The notes under the pieces were generated by a model. That model saw only the letters and a program-made list of their open reading frames with translations. It was not told where the DNA came from and did no database searches. From Sphingomonas sp. LC-1 (lineage in GTDB: Bacteria; Pseudomonadota; Alphaproteobacteria; Sphingomonadales; Sphingomonadaceae), in contig NZ_JANZXB010000013.1 in assembly GCF_025371035.1 (NCBI RefSeq), forward strand, positions 62,001 to 126,000: 64,000 bases of DNA, read 5' to 3'. Shown piece after piece: positions 1 through 7,394 of this stretch. Each line of letters starts with the position of its first letter. Position 1 is the stretch's first letter. A program made the translations under genes and the position numbers.

Positions 1-750
1 GGGGAGGAACGGGTGCGGGGCCTGTTCCCGGCGGAGTTGCGCGCCGGGCTGTTCGGCACATTGGGGCGGCTCTATCCCAAGGCCGATTGGGCGCCGCGTC
101 CGCTTCGTGCGAAGACGACCTTGCTGGCGCTCGGCATGGACGGGGCGGAGGCCTATGCCCGCGCCGTCGGCGTCACCAGTCCCGAATGGCGCGCCCGTCT
201 GTTCTCGGCGGAGGCAAAGGGGGCGCTGGGCGGACACCGGGCCGAGGATCGCTATGTCGCGGCGATGCGGCAGGCGCCAGCGCGCGACGCGATCGACCGG
301 GCGCAATATGCCGATCTGAAGATATGGCTGCCCGGCGATATCCTGACCAAGACCGATCGCACCTCGATGGCGGTGGGGTTGGAGGCGCGCGAACCGCTGC
401 TCGACCACCGGCTGGTCGAATATGCCGCGCGCCTGCCCGCCGCGATGCGGGTGAGGGGCGGACAAGGCAAATGGCTGATGAAGAAGGCGCTGGAGCCCTA
501 TCTGCCGCGCGACATTCTTTATCGCCCCAAAACGGGGTTCGTGACGCCGATCAGCGCTTGGTTCCGCGGCGCGCTGGCCGACGATGCCGCCGGTCTGGAG
601 CATAGCGGGCTGCTGCGGGAGACGGGGTGGTTCGAGTTGGCAGAGCTGGGGCGAATGGCCGCCGACCACCGATCGGGCCGGGCCGATCATGGCCGGACGC
701 TGTGGCAGATGATGATGCTGGAGCGCAGCCTGACGCGGTTGTTCGCCTGA
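1..750 (+). CDS. Asparagine synthase-type amidotransferase, C-terminal part (5' truncated)
   Basis: The reading frame is open from the first base, so the gene begins outside the window; only about 249 C-terminal residues are present. They match the synthetase domain of AsnB-like enzymes: the LPGDILTKTDRTSMAVGLE stretch and the EPLLDHRLVEYAA stretch are the conserved C-terminal blocks that follow the ATP-pyrophosphatase core. The glutamine-hydrolysing N-terminus cannot be judged. The tail (YRPKTGFVTPISAWFRG, then RADHGRTLWQMMMLE) resembles the exosortase-A-associated amidotransferase branch that sits in exopolysaccharide clusters, so a role in modifying a polysaccharide is more likely than asparagine biosynthesis. 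That assignment is inference, because the neighbouring locus is not visible. Confidence 0.85.
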   Translation, partial: GEERVRGLFPAELRAGLFGTLGRLYPKADWAPRPLRAKTTLLALGMDGAEAYARAVGVTSPEWRARLFSAEAKGALGGHRAEDRYVAAMRQAPARDAIDRAQYADLKIWLPGDILTKTDRTSMAVGLEAREPLLDHRLVEYAARLPAAMRVRGGQGKWLMKKALEPYLPRDILYRPKTGFVTPISAWFRGALADDAAGLEHSGLLRETGWFELAELGRMAADHRSGRADHGRTLWQMMMLERSLTRLFA

Positions 751-755
751 CCCGC

Positions 756-782
756 CCCCAGGCTCGGTCTGGGGACGGTTTT
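756..782 (+). terminator. Probable intrinsic terminator after the amidotransferase
   Basis: A CCCCAG/CTGGGG stem (756-761 with 769-774) closes a 7-nt loop and is followed within four bases by TTTT. It lies 6 nt after the stop codon and between two convergent genes. Confidence 0.5.
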
Positions 783-807
783 CCTACATCGGAAAGCAGG
801 CAATGGA

Positions 808-1818
808 TCACCCCCGCAACGTCTGGCTGATCCAGCGATTGAACAGATCGGGCCAGAGCCGCTCGGGCGACCCTTCGGGCGCGCTCAGGGCACCGAAGCC
901 GTGACCGCCTCGTTCGAAGAAATGCGCCTCGACCGGCACTTTCGCGGCGCGAGCCTGGGTCAGCACATCGATCGACTGGTCTATCGGCACCAGCCCGTCA
1001 TCGACGGCATGGACCAGGAACAGCGGCGGTGTGTTTGCGCCGATCCGACGCGGCGTATCATAACGCGCCTTGGTCGCAGGATCGGGGGCGGGGCCAAGCA
1101 GATTGTCGCGCGACCCGGCATGGGTGGTCGGCGTCGACAGGCTCGCGACCGGATAGACCAGGCCGGAGAAACGCGGGCGTGCCGATTGACGATCGGCCGC
1201 ATCGAGTGCCGTATAGACCTTGTCGTCATACCCCACCGTCAGCGATGCGGCGAGATGTCCGCCCGCCGAAAAGGCGACGATACCCAGATTGGCTGCATCG
1301 ATGCCATAGCGCCCGGCCTGGGTGCGGATCAGCCGCATCGCGCGCTGCGCATCCTGGAGCGGCACGTCCGCCTGACGATCCCACCCCTCCGACGGCAGGC
1401 GATAGGAAAGGGCGAAGACGGTGATGCCATGCGGGTTCAGCGTTCGGGCGACATCGATCCCCTCATTCTGGATCGACACGAAGCCATAACCGCCCCCCGG
1501 AATGGTCAGCACGGCGCGGCCATCGGGGCGTTCGGGGCGAAAGACCGCGACGATCGGATCGGCGGTGCCCCGCAACCACAAATTCTGCTGCCCGGCAGGA
1601 CCGTTCATCGATGGGTTCGGGGTGGGCAGCTTGGCCCGCGCGCCCGGCGGGCGTCCGGGCCAAAGGGAAAAATGCTCGGCGGGTGGCCAGGGCGTCATCG
1701 TGCCTGCCGTCATGGAGGAACCGGCTTGCGCGGCGCCATTCGTGGCCAGCGGCGCGGCGGCCATCGCCCCGATCAGGGTGCGTCGATCGATCACTCTCTT
1801 CCCCTCCGTGTCGCGCAT
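808..1818 (-). CDS. Exported alpha/beta hydrolase (acetyl esterase-like)
   Basis: A 336-residue hydrolase. Near the N-terminus is a twin-arginine signal (DRRTLIGAMAAAP, about residues 11-23) followed by a hydrophobic stretch and an AQA-type cleavage site, so export through Tat is likely. The oxyanion region reads IPGGGYGFVS, the nucleophile elbow is FSAGGH, the acid is in HAVDDGLVP and the catalytic His is in GGHGFG. This matches the BD-FAE/acetyl-xylan esterase branch of alpha/beta hydrolases, which remove acetyl groups from carbohydrate side chains. The substrate is not deducible. It is monocistronic, convergent with the gene on its left. Confidence 0.8.
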   Translation of the reverse strand: MRDTEGKRVIDRRTLIGAMAAAPLATNGAAQAGSSMTAGTMTPWPPAEHFSLWPGRPPGARAKLPTPNPSMNGPAGQQNLWLRGTADPIVAVFRPERPDGRAVLTIPGGGYGFVSIQNEGIDVARTLNPHGITVFALSYRLPSEGWDRQADVPLQDAQRAMRLIRTQAGRYGIDAANLGIVAFSAGGHLAASLTVGYDDKVYTALDAADRQSARPRFSGLVYPVASLSTPTTHAGSRDNLLGPAPDPATKARYDTPRRIGANTPPLFLVHAVDDGLVPIDQSIDVLTQARAAKVPVEAHFFERGGHGFGALSAPEGSPERLWPDLFNRWISQTLRG

Positions 1819-1868
1819 GGGAGCGCTATTGTGCGGAGGGTGCCGGGCTGTTCTGCGTCAGGCAAGTG

Positions 1869-1899
1869 AAAAGGGGCGGAACCTCTGCGGTTCCGCCCC
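1869..1899 (-). terminator. Strong intrinsic terminator of the polyamine gene cluster
   Basis: A perfect 10-bp inverted repeat (GGGGCGGAAC at 1873-1882, its complement at 1890-1899) with a 7-nt loop. On the minus strand it is followed directly by TTTT. It lies 5 nt past the stop of the 48-residue gene, so that small gene ends the transcription unit. Confidence 0.85.
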
Positions 1900-1904
1900 T
1901 CATT

Positions 1905-2051
1905 TCAATGCCCGTACTTCTTGATCCCGCGGCGGCGGAGCTTTTCGCGCTTGCGTCGCCGGGAATAGGGGACAGCGAAAGCCAGCCCGGCGATCAGAAC
2001 GACGCCGATGATGATGTAAGCCAGCTGTTCGCGTTCAAGAAATTCCAGCAT
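1905..2051 (-). CDS. Small basic single-helix membrane protein coupled to the deoxyhypusine synthase-like gene
   Basis: A 48-residue protein. Residues 1-9 are acidic (MLEFLEREQ), residues 11-29 form one hydrophobic helix (AYIIIGVVLIAGLAFAVPY), and the tail is strongly basic (RRRKREKLRRRGIKK). Its ATG shares one base with the TAA of the upstream gene (TAATG), a typical coupling arrangement, and a strong terminator follows immediately. Together these make a real gene likely despite its size. The positive-inside rule suggests the tail is cytoplasmic. No family is recognised. Its job may be linked to polyamine metabolism, but only position argues for this. Confidence 0.7.
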   Translation of the reverse strand: MLEFLEREQLAYIIIGVVLIAGLAFAVPYSRRRKREKLRRRGIKKYGH

Positions 2052-3100
2052 TAGTCGAAAATCGCTCCCCAACGACGCTTTACGCGCTCCCGCCAGTGGC
2101 CGCGATGATAGGCGTCCGAAGCCAGCAGCGGCATGACCGAGCCCGCTTCCGCAAACACCATCTGCTCGAGCGCGGTATCGACCTTGCCCCAGCTCGCCGC
2201 TTCCTTCAGCGTCGAGGACGAGCAGGCGCCGTCCCGAACATCGGCCACCGTGATCTGCACCGCGTATTTGTGCATCTCGACGTCGTCATGGCCCAGGATT
2301 TCGGCACAGACAACCGTGTCCTGGATGAAATTCTTCGGCACGCCACCGCCGATCATCAAAAGACCAGTCGTGCCCGCCTTGATCTTGATGTCGGTCAGTT
2401 CGCGGAAGTCGGCAATAGCGTCGAGCACCATGTACGGCTTGCCTTCCTTGGCACGCTCGACCTGGTGCTTCACCAGACCGAAGCCGGCCGACGAGTCGAC
2501 GAATGCCGGGCAGAAGATCGGCACGTCATGCTCATAGGCGAGCTTGACGAGGCTGTTTTCCTTCTTGCCATGCTCGGCCAGATACTTGCCCATCTCGCGG
2601 ATGAAGGCGCGGCTCGAATAGGGCTTGGGCTCCAGCGAGTCGGCTATCTTGCCGATCGTGTGGTCGCAGTCCTGCAGCTGCTCTTCGTCGATATAGGTGT
2701 CGTAGATGCGGTCGATGTAGAGCGAACGCAGCGTGTTGTCGTCCGGCACTTCCAGCGCCTGGTAATGCTTGTGGCCCAGGCCCTCGAAGAAATCCATGTC
2801 GACGATCGACGCGCCGGTCGCGACGACGCCGTCGATCATGTTCGAGCGCAGCAGCTCGGCATAGAGATCCATGCAGCCGCCGGCCGAGGTCGAACCCGCG
2901 ATGACGAGGAAGATCGAGCAGTCCTTGTCGGCCAGCATCTGGTTGTAGATGCCGGTCGCGCGCGCCAGGTCGCGGCTGGTGAAGCTCATCTTGCCCATCG
3001 AATCGATGATCGGGCGGGCGTCGAACTTGGTGATGTCGATATGCTCGACCACGCTGGAGAGCAGCTCGGCCTTGCGGTTGTCGTTGATCGTGTCGGTCAT
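2051..3100 (-). CDS. Deoxyhypusine synthase-like enzyme, possibly homospermidine synthase
   Basis: A 349-residue member of the deoxyhypusine synthase family. The family's NAD-dependent chemistry moves an aminobutyl group from spermidine or putrescine onto an acceptor amine through a Lys imine; the SWGK motif holding that lysine is present (Lys306), as are the GSTSAGGCMD, DSSAGFG and IGGGVPKNF segments. Bacteria have no eIF5A, so classical hypusine formation is ruled out. Sphingomonas makes homospermidine, and the gene lies 184 bp downstream of ornithine decarboxylase on the same strand. A homospermidine synthase role (two putrescines joined) is therefore the best inference; spermidine formation by aminobutyl transfer is the alternative. 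Cytoplasmic. Confidence 0.85.
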   Translation of the reverse strand: MTDTINDNRKAELLSSVVEHIDITKFDARPIIDSMGKMSFTSRDLARATGIYNQMLADKDCSIFLVIAGSTSAGGCMDLYAELLRSNMIDGVVATGASIVDMDFFEGLGHKHYQALEVPDDNTLRSLYIDRIYDTYIDEEQLQDCDHTIGKIADSLEPKPYSSRAFIREMGKYLAEHGKKENSLVKLAYEHDVPIFCPAFVDSSAGFGLVKHQVERAKEGKPYMVLDAIADFRELTDIKIKAGTTGLLMIGGGVPKNFIQDTVVCAEILGHDDVEMHKYAVQITVADVRDGACSSSTLKEAASWGKVDTALEQMVFAEAGSVMPLLASDAYHRGHWRERVKRRWGAIFD

Positions 3101-3236
3101 GATGGTTCCATCATCATCGAGAAGCCGCCGTCGTTATTGGGGACGCGGTAACCCGGCTGGCCCGGCTCTGCGCGAATGGCAGGACCGGTATGGGAAGGGG
3201 CCTTATCGTGGGCGAACCCGCAATGCCACCCCATTC

Positions 3237-3258
3237 CCCTCCCGCCGGAGCGGGAGGG
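3237..3258. other. Hairpin downstream of ornithine decarboxylase
   Basis: A 9-bp GC-rich inverted repeat (CCCTCCCGC/GCGGGAGGG) with a CGGA loop, 27 nt past the decarboxylase stop. There is no T tract on either side, so it may be an RNA-stabilising element or partial terminator between the two polyamine genes. Confidence 0.4.
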
Positions 3259-3284
3259 TTGTAGAGTTTGCTAGTCGGGCTGGG

Positions 3285-4520
3285 TTACAGCTTGACGACG
3301 TTGGCAGGCAGCGCCTGCTCGGCCTCGTCGCGATAGACCGACAGCATCGGCTCATCGTCGGTGACGACGAACTCGTGGCAGGTGAAGCCGTTGAATTGCG
3401 TCCGCATCGCCTGGCCATAGGCACCGAGCATGCCGATCTCGAAATAATCGCCGGTGTTCGTATCCGCGGGCAGCGGGAACGGACCCTGCATATAGTCGAG
3501 ATCGTCGCAGGTCGGGCCCCAGAAGCTGAAGTCCATGTCTCGCGCGTCCGAATCCGGTTCGCGCAGCAACTGGACGGGGTACTTCCACCCGATATGCGCC
3601 GCGTCGAACAGCGCGCCATAGGCGCCGTCGTTGATGTACAGCTCATTGCCTCGGCGACGCTCGACGCGCACCACGACGGACGAATATTCGGCGCACAGCG
3701 CGCGGCCCGGCTCGGCCCAGAGTTCGGCCGAATAGGACACCGGCAGGCTCTCGAACGCGCGGTGGATCGTCTCGAAGAAACGCTCCAGCGGCGGCGGGGT
3801 CATGCCCGGATAGGCCGAGGGGAAGCCGCCGCCGACATCGATCACGTCGACCGTGACCGCCGCCGCGACGATCGCCGCACGCACGCGCTCCATCGCCGCC
3901 GAATAGGCGTCGGGGGTCATGGTCTGGCTGCCGACATGGAAGCAGATGCCCAGCGCATCGGCGACCTGGCGGGTCGCGATCAGCAGGTCCTTCGACTCTT
4001 CCAGGCTGACGCCGAACTTCGATCCCAGGCTGAGCTTCGCATATTCGGACGACACGCGCATGCGGACGCACAGGGTCAGGTCGGTCGCGCCGTTCGTGGC
4101 GCGGACGATCTTGTCCAGCTCTTCCAGGCTGTCGAGCGAATAGGTGCGGACGCCGTGCGTGAAATAGGCCTCGGCAATCGCCTCTTCCGACTTCACCGGA
4201 TGCATGAAGCAGCAGACGGCCTGGGGAACGACCGACTTCACCATCCGCACTTCCGCGATCGAGGCGGTGTCGAAATGGGTGATGCCATTGTCCCACAGGA
4301 TCTGGATCAGATCCGGCGACGGATTCGCCTTTACCGCATACATCGACCGGCCCGGAAACTTCTCGACGAAGAATCGGGCGGCGCGCGCAGCGGCGTGTGG
4401 GCGAAGCAGCGTGACCGGATCAGCCGGGCGACGCTTGGCGATGTCGATGCCGCGCTCCAGGTTGGAGGGAACGGCGGTCGAACGGGCAGCTAGCCCCAGC
4501 GCGCGATGATTCTGGTGCAA
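3285..4520 (-). CDS. Ornithine decarboxylase (fold type III, PLP-dependent)
   Basis: Converts ornithine to putrescine, the first committed step of polyamine synthesis. The YAVKAN motif carries the PLP lysine (Lys64), WAEPGRALCAEYS is the phosphate-binding and C-terminal barrel segment, and WGPTCDDLD carries the substrate-site cysteine. At about 411 residues it has the usual ODC/lysine-ornithine decarboxylase length. The frame also has an ATG 30 bp upstream (4550), but a GGAGG at 4530-4534 stands 9 nt before the TTG at 4520 and lies inside the longer version, so TTG is preferred. It heads the polyamine cluster. Lysine decarboxylation cannot be excluded by sequence. Confidence 0.9.
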   Translation of the reverse strand: MHQNHRALGLAARSTAVPSNLERGIDIAKRRPADPVTLLRPHAAARAARFFVEKFPGRSMYAVKANPSPDLIQILWDNGITHFDTASIAEVRMVKSVVPQAVCCFMHPVKSEEAIAEAYFTHGVRTYSLDSLEELDKIVRATNGATDLTLCVRMRVSSEYAKLSLGSKFGVSLEESKDLLIATRQVADALGICFHVGSQTMTPDAYSAAMERVRAAIVAAAVTVDVIDVGGGFPSAYPGMTPPPLERFFETIHRAFESLPVSYSAELWAEPGRALCAEYSSVVVRVERRRGNELYINDGAYGALFDAAHIGWKYPVQLLREPDSDARDMDFSFWGPTCDDLDYMQGPFPLPADTNTGDYFEIGMLGAYGQAMRTQFNGFTCHEFVVTDDEPMLSVYRDEAEQALPANVVKL

Positions 4521-4604
4521 CTCAAGGGACCTCCAATTGCCTGACGGCATACGGTGACAAAAAGCTGCCTTGCGGTTGGAAGTCCCATGGGGCAGCGGAG
4601 GCGC

Positions 4605-4633
4605 GAAATAGGGTTCGCTTTTTCGAATGTAAA
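4605..4633 (-). promoter_or_regulatory. Candidate sigma-70 promoter for ornithine decarboxylase
   Basis: On the minus strand TTTACA (4628-4633), a 17-bp spacer, then TATTTC (4605-4610). This places transcription start about 78 nt before the TTG start codon. The -10 box is only a partial match. Confidence 0.35.
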
Positions 4634-4661
4634 GCGGTTGAAAGGCCGTCGGAGATAAAAA

Positions 4662-5624
4662 GTGACAATCTTAAGACAGCCGACAAAAGCCGGGGTCCGC
4701 GACGCCGCCGAAAAGATCGCGCGAGTGCTGCCGCCAAGTCCCATTTTTCCATTTTTAATCAATGGGAAAACGATAGTTTTCAAGGCCGAGTGCCTGCAGC
4801 CGATCGGCGCCTTCAAATTGCGAGGCGCATGGCACCGATTAACCGCGTTGGACGAGGCCGCGCGGGCGCGTGGCGTAATCGCCTTTTCGTCGGGCAATCA
4901 TGCACAGGGAATCGCCTGGGCCGCCCGGCGACTGGGAATCGCGGCGACCATCGTGATGCCGGCTGATGCGCCGCCATCGAAGCGAGAGGGTACGCTCGCG
5001 CTGGGGGCGGAGATCGTCGATTATGACCGCGCGACCGAAAGCCGCGAGCTGATTGCGCGCCGACTCGCCGAAGCACGGGGCGCGACGCTGGTGCCGAGCT
5101 TCGACGACCCCTGGGTGATCGAGGGGCAGGGTTCAGCCGGGATCGAAGCGGCGGCGCAGATGGCCGCATTGGGCATGGCCGCGCCGACGCACGTCGTATC
5201 GCCCTGTGGTGGCGGCGGTCTCGCAGCGGGCGTGGCCCTGGCGCTGCCCGATGCGAGGGTGACGGTGGTCGAGCCCGAGGGCTGGGACGATATGCGCCGG
5301 TCGTTGGAGGCGGGGTGGATCGAGCCGGTGGGCGACAGCCCTCCGCCGACCGCGTGCGACTCGCTCCAGACCACACGAGTCTCGCCGCTGACCTTCGAGG
5401 TGCTGGCCCGGCGTGGAGCCGAGGGCGTCGCGGTCAGCGAGGCCGAGGTCGCCGCGGCCCAGCGCTTCGCGGCGGAACGGTTGCGGCTGGTGGTCGAGCC
5501 GGGCGGGGCGGTCGCGCTCGCCGCGCTTCTCTCGGGCAAGGTGGCGGCGGAGGATGGGATGCTTGTCCTGCTGTCTGGCGGCAATGTCGACCGCGCCGCC
5601 TATGCCCGGGTGCTGGCGGGCTGA
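4662..5624 (+). CDS. Threonine/serine dehydratase, PLP-dependent
   Basis: A 320-residue fold type II PLP enzyme. The PLP lysine is in GAFKLRG, substrate contacts are in SSGNHAQG, and the phosphate-cup glycines are in CGGGGLAAG. The absence of a C-terminal ACT regulatory domain places it with the catabolic dehydratases (TdcB-like) or serine racemases rather than the feedback-controlled IlvA. It releases ammonia and a 2-oxo acid from threonine or serine. It starts with GTG, preceded by GGAG at 7 nt. The gene is divergent from ornithine decarboxylase and its TGA overlaps the ATG of the next small gene. Confidence 0.88.
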   Translation: MTILRQPTKAGVRDAAEKIARVLPPSPIFPFLINGKTIVFKAECLQPIGAFKLRGAWHRLTALDEAARARGVIAFSSGNHAQGIAWAARRLGIAATIVMPADAPPSKREGTLALGAEIVDYDRATESRELIARRLAEARGATLVPSFDDPWVIEGQGSAGIEAAAQMAALGMAAPTHVVSPCGGGGLAAGVALALPDARVTVVEPEGWDDMRRSLEAGWIEPVGDSPPPTACDSLQTTRVSPLTFEVLARRGAEGVAVSEAEVAAAQRFAAERLRLVVEPGGAVALAALLSGKVAAEDGMLVLLSGGNVDRAAYARVLAG

Positions 5625-5788
5625 TGGAGGGTATCGCGCAGGCTGCGCCCGGTATCGCGATGCTGGCCGCCTTTGCCTGTGTCGCGGGCGGGGTGGTGGC
5701 GATCCGGCGCGGGGATCGTCGCAAGGGCGTGTTGATGCTGGTGATGGCGGTCGTGCTGGTCGGCAATGTGCTGATCTGGACGATGTAG
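5624..5788 (+). CDS. Small two-helix membrane protein
   Basis: A 54-residue protein whose ATG overlaps the TGA of the dehydratase (TGATG), so it is probably translationally coupled. Two hydrophobic segments (about residues 8-27 and 36-52) are separated by a short basic loop, RRGDRRKG, which is the layout of a small inner-membrane hairpin protein with its loop in the cytoplasm. No family is recognised. The second candidate start would remove the first helix, so the overlapping ATG is preferred. Confidence 0.6.
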   Translation: MEGIAQAAPGIAMLAAFACVAGGVVAIRRGDRRKGVLMLVMAVVLVGNVLIWTM

Positions 5789-5805
5789 CGTCGTCCATTT
5801 CCCAC

Positions 5806-5963
5806 CCGTTCCCCGGCGAAGGCCGGGGCCCCGTTGCTATGGAGTTCGGGGCGGTGGCTGAATGGGCGTGGGAGGTATTTCTGAGCGGGGTGCTTCTGCC
5901 TCCTAAGCACCGTCTTGCGCACCTTCGATCGTGAAGTAACAGCGCCCGGTCTTCGCCGGGGAA
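5806..5963. repeat. Inverted pair of GC-rich dispersed repeats (type 2)
   Basis: One arm at 5806-5833 contains CCCCGGCGAAGGCCGGGG; an imperfect copy in the opposite direction lies at 5942-5963. The same element occurs as a pair at 34754-34907. No gene is seen in this gap. Confidence 0.6.
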
Positions 5964-6017
5964 ACAGGGCGCGGTGGCAAGTGACCTGCGTCGCAAACCC
6001 CGCTAAAGCCCGGTCCC

Positions 6018-6692
6018 ATGTTCCGCATCGCTCGCTGGGCCCTGAAGGCCGTGCTCGCCTTTGTGATCCTCAGTATCGTCTGGGTCGGCGTCTATCGCTT
6101 CGTGCCGCCGCCCTACACCGTCACCATGCTGGGCGACGCGGTCGGCGGACATGAGGTGACCAAGGACTGGATGCCGCTGTCCGAGATGGACCCCGACATG
6201 GCGCGCGCGGCGATCGCGGGCGAGGATGCGCGCTTCTGTTCGCATAACGGCTTCGACTTCAAGGCGATGGCAAGTGCTGCCTATCGCAATGCCAAGGGCG
6301 GGCGGATACGCGGCGGCTCGACGATCAGCCAGCAGACGGCGAAGAACGCCTTTCTGTTCCAGGGCGGCGGCTATGTCCGCAAGGCGTTCGAGGCCTGGTT
6401 CACCTTCCTGATCGAAACGCTGTGGGGCAAGCGGCGGATCATGGAGGTCTATCTCAACATCGCCGAGACCGGGATCGGGACGTACGGGGCCAATGCCGGG
6501 GCGATGCGCTATTTCGGCCATGACGCCTCGCATTTGTCGCCCACCGAGGCGGCGCGGATCGCGGCCGTTCTTCCGCTACCGAAGAAGCGCGCAGCGGTGG
6601 CGCCGACGGGCTTCGTGCGGCGGCACGGCAATGTCATCGCGCGTTATGTGGGGGTGGTACGACGGCAGGATCTGGATGCCTGTATTCGGTAA
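6018..6692 (+). CDS. mtgA: Monofunctional biosynthetic peptidoglycan transglycosylase
   Basis: A 224-residue GT51 enzyme that polymerises lipid II into glycan strands at the outer face of the inner membrane. One N-terminal transmembrane helix (about residues 10-27) anchors it. The catalytic glutamate lies in AGEDARF (Glu69), with the conserved GGSTISQQTAKN block and the second glutamate region MEVYLNIAETG. No transpeptidase domain follows, which sets it apart from class A penicillin-binding proteins. The length is normal for MtgA. It stands alone, with no overlapping partner. Confidence 0.93.
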   Translation: MFRIARWALKAVLAFVILSIVWVGVYRFVPPPYTVTMLGDAVGGHEVTKDWMPLSEMDPDMARAAIAGEDARFCSHNGFDFKAMASAAYRNAKGGRIRGGSTISQQTAKNAFLFQGGGYVRKAFEAWFTFLIETLWGKRRIMEVYLNIAETGIGTYGANAGAMRYFGHDASHLSPTEAARIAAVLPLPKKRAAVAPTGFVRRHGNVIARYVGVVRRQDLDACIR

Positions 6693-6699
6693 GATGGGA

Positions 6700-6725
6700 G
6701 GGCTCCGCCGCATGCGACGAAGCCC
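6700..6725. terminator. Possible shared terminator between convergent genes
   Basis: A 26-nt near-palindrome, GGGCT...AGCCC. It pairs fully on the minus strand when two G-U pairs are allowed. It lies between mtgA and the convergent small membrane gene. The T tract is weak. Confidence 0.35.
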
Positions 6726-6741
6726 CGTTTAGGGTCCCAGA

Positions 6742-6996
6742 TTACTTGCCGTCGCCGGAAATCGCGTCGCCCGCTTTCTTGGCGGTGTCGCCCACGCTCT
6801 TGGCGGCGGAGGTCACGGCGGCGTCGCGACGGTTTTCCGCGCCACCCCGGCTGAACAGGTAGAAGCCGCCGACCAGCACCGCGATCAAGAGGACGATGGC
6901 GATCGCCATGCCGCCACCGCCGCCACTGCGGCGCTCGATCACCGTGGTATGGGGCTGCTGATTGCCATAGGTTTCGGTAACACGTTCGTCGGCCAT
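6742..6996 (-). CDS. Small membrane-anchored protein with glycine hinge
   Basis: An 84-residue protein with a hydrophilic N-terminus, a GGGGG linker, one transmembrane helix (about residues 30-49) and an Ala/Lys/Asp-rich tail (AAKSVGDTAKKAGDAIS) that could form an amphipathic helix. A strong AGGAGG precedes the ATG. Similar short proteins are common in sphingomonads, but no function is known to me. It is convergent with mtgA and precedes no obvious operon. Confidence 0.65.
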   Translation of the reverse strand: MADERVTETYGNQQPHTTVIERRSGGGGGMAIAIVLLIAVLVGGFYLFSRGGAENRRDAAVTSAAKSVGDTAKKAGDAISGDGK

Positions 6997-7069
6997 GACA
7001 TTCCCTCCTTTATGGGTGGGGAAGCAACGCCATGACCGCCATACCGTTCCCGAAACGACTGGAACCAGA

Positions 7070-7393
7070 TCAGAAGGGCAGCTTGAAGCCCGGCGGCAGC
7101 GGCAGGCCGTTGGTCATCTTCGACATTTCCGCGCCCGACGCGCTGTCCGCCTTGGTCCGCGCATCGTTGATCGCGGCGGCCAGCAGGTCCTCCAGCATCC
7201 CCTTCTCCGAGGGCTGCATCAGCGAGTCGTCGATGGTGATGCCGATGATCCGGCCCTTGGCCGACGCCTTCACCTTGACCAGACCGCCGCCAGAGACGCC
7301 TTCGACCTCGATCGTGTCGAGATTGGCCTGCGCCTTTTCCAGCTCGTTCTGGACGTTCTGGGCCATCGCCAGGATTTCGTCGAGATTCTTCAC
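7070..7393 (-). CDS. YbaB/EbfC family nucleoid-associated protein
   Basis: A 107-residue DNA-binding protein of the YbaB/EbfC family. The dimer-forming helices are at the N-terminus (MAQNVQNELEKAQANL), with VEGVSGGGLVKVKASAKG as the conserved strand pair and a Pro/Gly-rich C-terminus. The start is GTG, one base after the dnaX stop, with GGAG seven bases upstream. Linkage to dnaX, usually followed by recR, is conserved across bacteria; recR is not found next to it here. Confidence 0.93.
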   Translation of the reverse strand: MKNLDEILAMAQNVQNELEKAQANLDTIEVEGVSGGGLVKVKASAKGRIIGITIDDSLMQPSEKGMLEDLLAAAINDARTKADSASGAEMSKMTNGLPLPPGFKLPF

Positions 7394-7394
7394 A

